Shown piece after piece: positions 8,901 to 9,518 of a stretch of DNA of 9,518 nucleotides. The stretch is from the NCBI RefSeq assembly GCF_003525665.1, contig NZ_DQDX01000129.1, positions 2,297 to 11,814 on the forward strand, in the 5' to 3' direction. The notes beneath the pieces are model-generated. The model was given only the letters and a program-made list of their open reading frames with translations. It was not told the origin of the DNA and did not search any database. This DNA comes from Flavobacterium sp. (GTDB lineage Bacteria > Bacteroidota > Bacteroidia > Flavobacteriales > Flavobacteriaceae). Numbering within the stretch: position 1 is the stretch's first letter; each line of letters starts with the position of its first letter. Both the position numbers and the translations under genes were made by a program.

Positions 8901-8943
8901 AAGCACTAGCAAGAAGAGCTAATAAAAGTAGTTTTACCTTCAT
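2752..8943 (-). CDS. Giant secreted T9SS cargo protein with Ig-like modules and beta-helix-like stalk
   Basis: A 2063-residue exported protein, probably anchored to or released from the cell surface; function unknown, adhesin-like by architecture. It begins with a signal peptide (MKVK, hydrophobic 5-15, cleavage after SWA at 18, mature end Gln19). In order follow a beta-sandwich (about 20-190), two Ig-like modules (about 195-365; the second has YQWQVDTG and YQYRCVLS), a choice-of-anchor-D/ASH-like module (about 367-480), modules with FQFTLRDGGATLTDAD and an invasin-like segment (about 486-750), a long beta-helix-like stalk of short T/S/N/G-rich strands (about 780-1600), and the flavobacterial modules DYVYWSSPV (near 1609) and NLVGNPYPS (near 1711). 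A beta-sandwich (1835-1975) precedes the sorting domain (about 1990-2063: VFVSTQ, VYDILGREL, ALIVKITLENGQVVTRKIIL), which looks like T9SS type C (ChiA-like). No catalytic motif was recognised. No PorP/SprF-type partner adjoins it. The ATG at 8943 is fixed by the signal peptide. Confidence 0.93.
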   Translation of the reverse strand: MKVKLLLLALLASAFSWAQTNVSYTAFTTPVCPANPVATISTPPTGLTFSQMSRGSGVTCGNTALCITGSGFNGTLAANIAASKWFTFSISSDASNTFTINSLSIVSRVSNVTGSPTVSVQYSIGAGAKTLIGTYTPTTAAATYTITPATAISVGVSQVVNIFIIPVGLTAATTTARVENATSINVTGASACTPPADPTGTIAVSANPSCGAATLSYPAGFYWQTTATGTSTSLPTSSNYSLASSGTVYVRAYNGTCWSTGSLSSGAIVINSPSAVATNPSNVTISSGANTSFSVTGTNAGTYQWQVDTGSGFTDLANGAPYSNVTTATLNITGATFAMNGYQYRCVLSNAPCTPATSTAATLTVSAPQPEINVRQAATSIAHNGTQLFATTAIGSSSDLVFTIENTGSSNLTFNTPLSASGDYSIITPLAVSPVTAGSSTTFTVRFTPTAIGTRTGSVTIGSTNDTDEPNYTINFTATATASNLSDIIENTGFTYNSNIDYTVYQAASITNTANSIGVFQFTLRDGGATLTDADALGTELSAITFNVTNLANIRTAALFRANTLISNTPIIGGGTISFSGLSGANVTALDGTQENLTLRITFNTAVTDNQQLQFTVASATAATGSSLFAAANAAGAISSTTGDRNRIEVIADRLAFVVQPVNTAQNAAMASSPSIKACDVNSNTDLDYSTAISITSTGTMTGSPISVVPTIGTGVSIFSGIVHTSNGTYTLGATSGSLAGTTSSSFVISAFSFAAGDFRPLYPTDLSFNGDWEYYNGTSWGPVPDNNAPQNTTTTINRILIDKYVTGGGSNAKAYNCDFIIQSGGELIIVANDPLPVAAQMIAAGKKIEVLAGGILTIEGDIDVAPTSNLIVRDGGEMYLDQNSIDNTHPMWDGIELFESGSYVVIWDWNWSASPTNRSIININDTNISNNANGYKFGNLYLDITPTDNFTIVGGPVGIINIAENDFDITNNTAFYVLGSTNSTGTNGYLVNGNLIVNDGPFSFGASFSNSAFNHQFTINGDFQCLSNDILKIHHSSSGTPTSLSGNVTFKGNVKVASTVTSFLNDGGTGTPSRMTVNFDGGTLISPKLIDVAPTAVAIPMAIKGTSVRAFATQDLTTNSIASYTAPFTVETGGTLHFGWAADGTTPLVLKKTTTSPAGTNTFISQTGTTLISTSLDGLQKASATTGNVQYASSNKTFDQTAVFWYVGKNDQVTGDVFTTGGTAKTIICDLIDNTKKLTLSSSTSITAPGLLNIIKGQFFESATALITGSTGGLTMEDGTRYVIPSLSSSATDFIPRMDGLSSIYNLSGNSTIELNGADGASVYDQYLRGSRNYRNLTFSTSGTKTISSAISSITGTITVADAAVLNVENKVMGGIGTNLTMTGTSQYITAGTGVKPDASGTYNLGTGTKVTFTSGSIAVPILTLQQIRLAPNYYNIDIVGNNVGTNTTTGSVKIQSGGTFTVKSDGIFKHSNTAGFSGSGVTAIDNTNTPTITLEANSTIDYAGADQTITLFSPAYRNLTISGTGVKTLQDDFATRVEEDLRIDSAKLLLTINQIITVKEGVSIAATGAEFELDNNAQLIQIDEVDTNVGTNFKLKRLAFVNAQDYVYWSSPVFGFDVGLIPTQQRYFWNPIFANTNGTVGNWNGATGADAIMSVGKGYIVNCGSGFPIHGSVPGNLETNFVGRPNNGTLTSTIQRGTNAASIDDNWNLVGNPYPSAIFAEEFLDANVDKINGSVWVWTHGHAPDNATDPFYDNFGANYYATDYLKYNKLGATDTTFSGIIVSGQGFMVNMLNTTPSTTETVTFTNAMRTDATATPYNNSIFYRTANTNLTVANPEEKHRIWLSIINTAVGQKESALLGYSANSTLVADHFYDCIYVPRTEVGIYTLVNTGEYVIQGRPLPFLDSDLVPMGVKIVNAGSHKIAIKKVDGLFEGNQGIYLEDTVLGIVHDLKAAPYTFTSEVGVFNSRFIVRYTPSALSNDDFDSLDNNVFVSTQSTDVSIKSANELMSSVLVYDILGRELVRKNNINANDITLPNVSAVNQALIVKITLENGQVVTRKIIL
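4309..4449 (-). repeat. Internal protein repeat, copy 2 (residues 1499-1545)
   Basis: These 47 residues begin NSTIDYAGADQTI and contain YRNLTISGTGVKT (1518-1530). They align with the copy at 4861-5013 over NSTI, GAD, YRNLT-x-S and G-x-KT. This is the beta-helix-like stalk unit common in flavobacterial T9SS surface proteins. The similarity is at protein level; the DNA has diverged. Confidence 0.7.
4861..5013 (-). repeat. Internal protein repeat, copy 1 (residues 1311-1361)
   Basis: These 51 residues begin NSTIELNGADGAS and contain YRNLTFSTSGTKT (1335-1347). They share the NSTI...GAD...YRNLT-x-S...G-x-KT pattern with the copy at 4309-4449, whose start lies 188 residues further on. Copy 1 has a few extra residues (LRGSRN) before YRNLT. 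Degenerate relatives (for example PNYYNIDIVG between the copies) suggest that the whole stalk was built by old duplications. Confidence 0.7.
8887..8943 (-). other. Sec signal peptide of the giant protein
   Basis: Residues 1-18: basic start MKVK, hydrophobic core LLLLALLASAF and cleavage context SWA before Gln19. Gln at the first mature position is frequent in Bacteroidota Sec substrates. There is no lipobox Cys, so it is a type I signal peptide rather than a lipoprotein signal. It takes the protein to the periplasm for T9SS handover. Confidence 0.9.
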
Positions 8944-8991
8944 TTGTATTGGGGTTTATATTTGTAAATACTTTAACAAGATTTGGGACTA

Positions 8992-9021
8992 CAAAAATAG
9001 TTGTAATTACCACAATTTCAA
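8992..9021 (-). promoter_or_regulatory. Putative promoter of the giant T9SS gene
   Basis: Read on the minus strand, TTG (9021-9019) is followed after 19 bases by TAttTTTG (8999-8992), fitting the Bacteroidota -33/-7 pattern with its usual spacing. Transcription would start near 8986 and give a leader of about 42 bases to the ATG at 8943. The element overlaps the recX promoter on the other strand. Confidence 0.6.
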
Positions 9022-9029
9022 TATCTTTG
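9001..9029 (+). promoter_or_regulatory. Putative recX promoter
   Basis: TTG (9001-9003) is followed after 18 bases by TAtcTTTG (9022-9029), a good match to the Bacteroidota -33/-7 pattern. Transcription would start near 9036, about 27 bases before the TTG start of recX. Its -33/-7 span overlaps the divergent promoter of the giant gene. Confidence 0.6.
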
Positions 9030-9031
9030 CA

Positions 9032-9046
9032 TTAATAAATTATTAA
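9032..9046. repeat. 15-base palindrome at the predicted recX transcription start
   Basis: TTAATAA-A-TTATTAA is a perfect 7-bp inverted repeat with a one-base centre. It sits immediately downstream of the recX -7 box, over the expected +1. It could be an operator, but the region is strongly A/T-rich and such palindromes also arise by chance. Confidence 0.4.
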
Positions 9047-9062
9047 CATTTACCATTATTTC

Positions 9063-9518
9063 TTGAATTTTAAGGCAAATACTACAAACTCTGTAGACCA
9101 AATTATACAAAAACTAGAATATTTTTGCGCTTACCAAGAACGATGCCATAGCGAAGTGCAAGAAAAGTTGCGTTCGTTTCATCTATCTGGCACTGAAATG
9201 GATGTGGTAATTGTGCATTTAATTGAGAATAATTATTTGAACGAAGAACGATTTGCTTCTGTTTTTTCAATAAGTAAATTCCATCAAAAACATTGGGGAA
9301 AAATTCGAATTAAAAACGAACTCAAAGCAAGAAGAATTTCTGATTTTTTAATCACAAAAGCCCTTAAAGAAATTCCATCTGAAGAATATCAAACGACTTT
9401 CGACACCATTACTGAAAAACATTGGGAATCCATCACCGAGAAAAACGCATTAAAAAAACGCAAGAAATTCTGCGATTATTTACTTCGTAAAGGTTGGGAA
9501 AGCGATTGGGTTTATGAG
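9063..9518 (+). CDS. recX: Regulatory protein RecX (3' end cut by window)
   Basis: RecX binds RecA filaments and modulates recombination and the SOS response in the cytoplasm. The 152 visible residues show the family pattern: KLEYFCAYQERCHSEVQEKLRS (17-38), ENNYLNEERFASVFSISKF (55-73), HWGKIRIKNELKARRIS (77-93), LITKALKEIPSEEY (96-109) and, in the third helical repeat, KKRKKFCDYLLRKGW (131-145). These correspond to the three-helix tandem repeats of RecX; about the last ten or fewer residues lie beyond the window. The start is taken as TTG at 9063: the in-frame stop at 9036-9038 limits the upstream side, there is no ATG between, and the first conserved residues follow about 16 codons later. 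The ATG at codon 46 would remove the first helical repeat. recA is not in the window. recX is divergent from the giant secreted-protein gene. Confidence 0.93.
   Translation, partial: MNFKANTTNSVDQIIQKLEYFCAYQERCHSEVQEKLRSFHLSGTEMDVVIVHLIENNYLNEERFASVFSISKFHQKHWGKIRIKNELKARRISDFLITKALKEIPSEEYQTTFDTITEKHWESITEKNALKKRKKFCDYLLRKGWESDWVYE

Noticed and set aside
2752..8943. Possible DNA repeat array, CRISPR or recombination hotspot in the long minus-strand gene
   Set aside because: Recurring words come from T/S/G/N-rich codons; no regularly spaced identical DNA repeats were seen, and the frame is uninterrupted.
2752..8943. Possible enrichment for the Bacteroidota O-glycosylation sequon D(S/T)(A/I/L/V/M/T)
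   Set aside because: Only about four clear hits were noticed by eye (DSAKL, DTTFS, DTVLG, DSLDN), no more than expected by chance for this length and composition.
1..9518. Search for tRNA or other RNA genes, insertion sequences, attachment sites, toxin-antitoxin or defence genes
   Set aside because: None seen: gaps are 119 bases or shorter and all are accounted for by promoters, a terminator and A/T-rich leader sequence.

Overview
The window looks like chromosomal DNA of a flavobacterium (Bacteroidota, Flavobacteriaceae, Flavobacterium-like). The grounds are low G+C by eye, TAnnTTTG-type promoter boxes in the intergenic gaps, no Shine-Dalgarno sequences before the genes, and a very large secreted protein ending in a type IX secretion (T9SS) C-terminal sorting domain. 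Five genes are supported and all but one are ordinary housekeeping or conserved genes.

Left part, plus strand: ribF (FAD/FMN synthesis, positions 1-948, true start possibly at 19), then a small four-helix membrane protein of unknown function (1066-1524), then bioB (biotin synthase, 1596-2681). The gaps of 117 and 71 bases each carry a Bacteroidota-like -7 box, so the three genes are more likely separate transcription units than one operon. ribF and bioB both serve cofactor synthesis, but nothing shows that they are co-regulated.

Middle, minus strand: one gene of 2063 codons (8943 down to 2752) fills two thirds of the window. It has a signal peptide, a mosaic of Ig-like and other beta-sandwich modules, a long beta-helix-like repetitive stalk, the flavobacterial pre-sorting modules (YWSSPV, NLVGNPYPS) and a T9SS sorting domain that looks like type C. 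It is convergent with bioB, and the two share one bidirectional hairpin terminator at 2696-2732.

Right end, plus strand: the start of recX (9063 to the window edge, truncated), divergent from the giant gene. The 119-base gap between them holds two predicted promoters that face away from each other and physically overlap (8992-9029), followed by a 15-base palindrome at the predicted recX transcription start.

I see no mobile element, RNA gene, CRISPR array or defence island, and no convincing new multi-gene system. The items most worth a second look are the giant cell-surface protein and the overlapping promoter arrangement that couples it to a RecA regulator.
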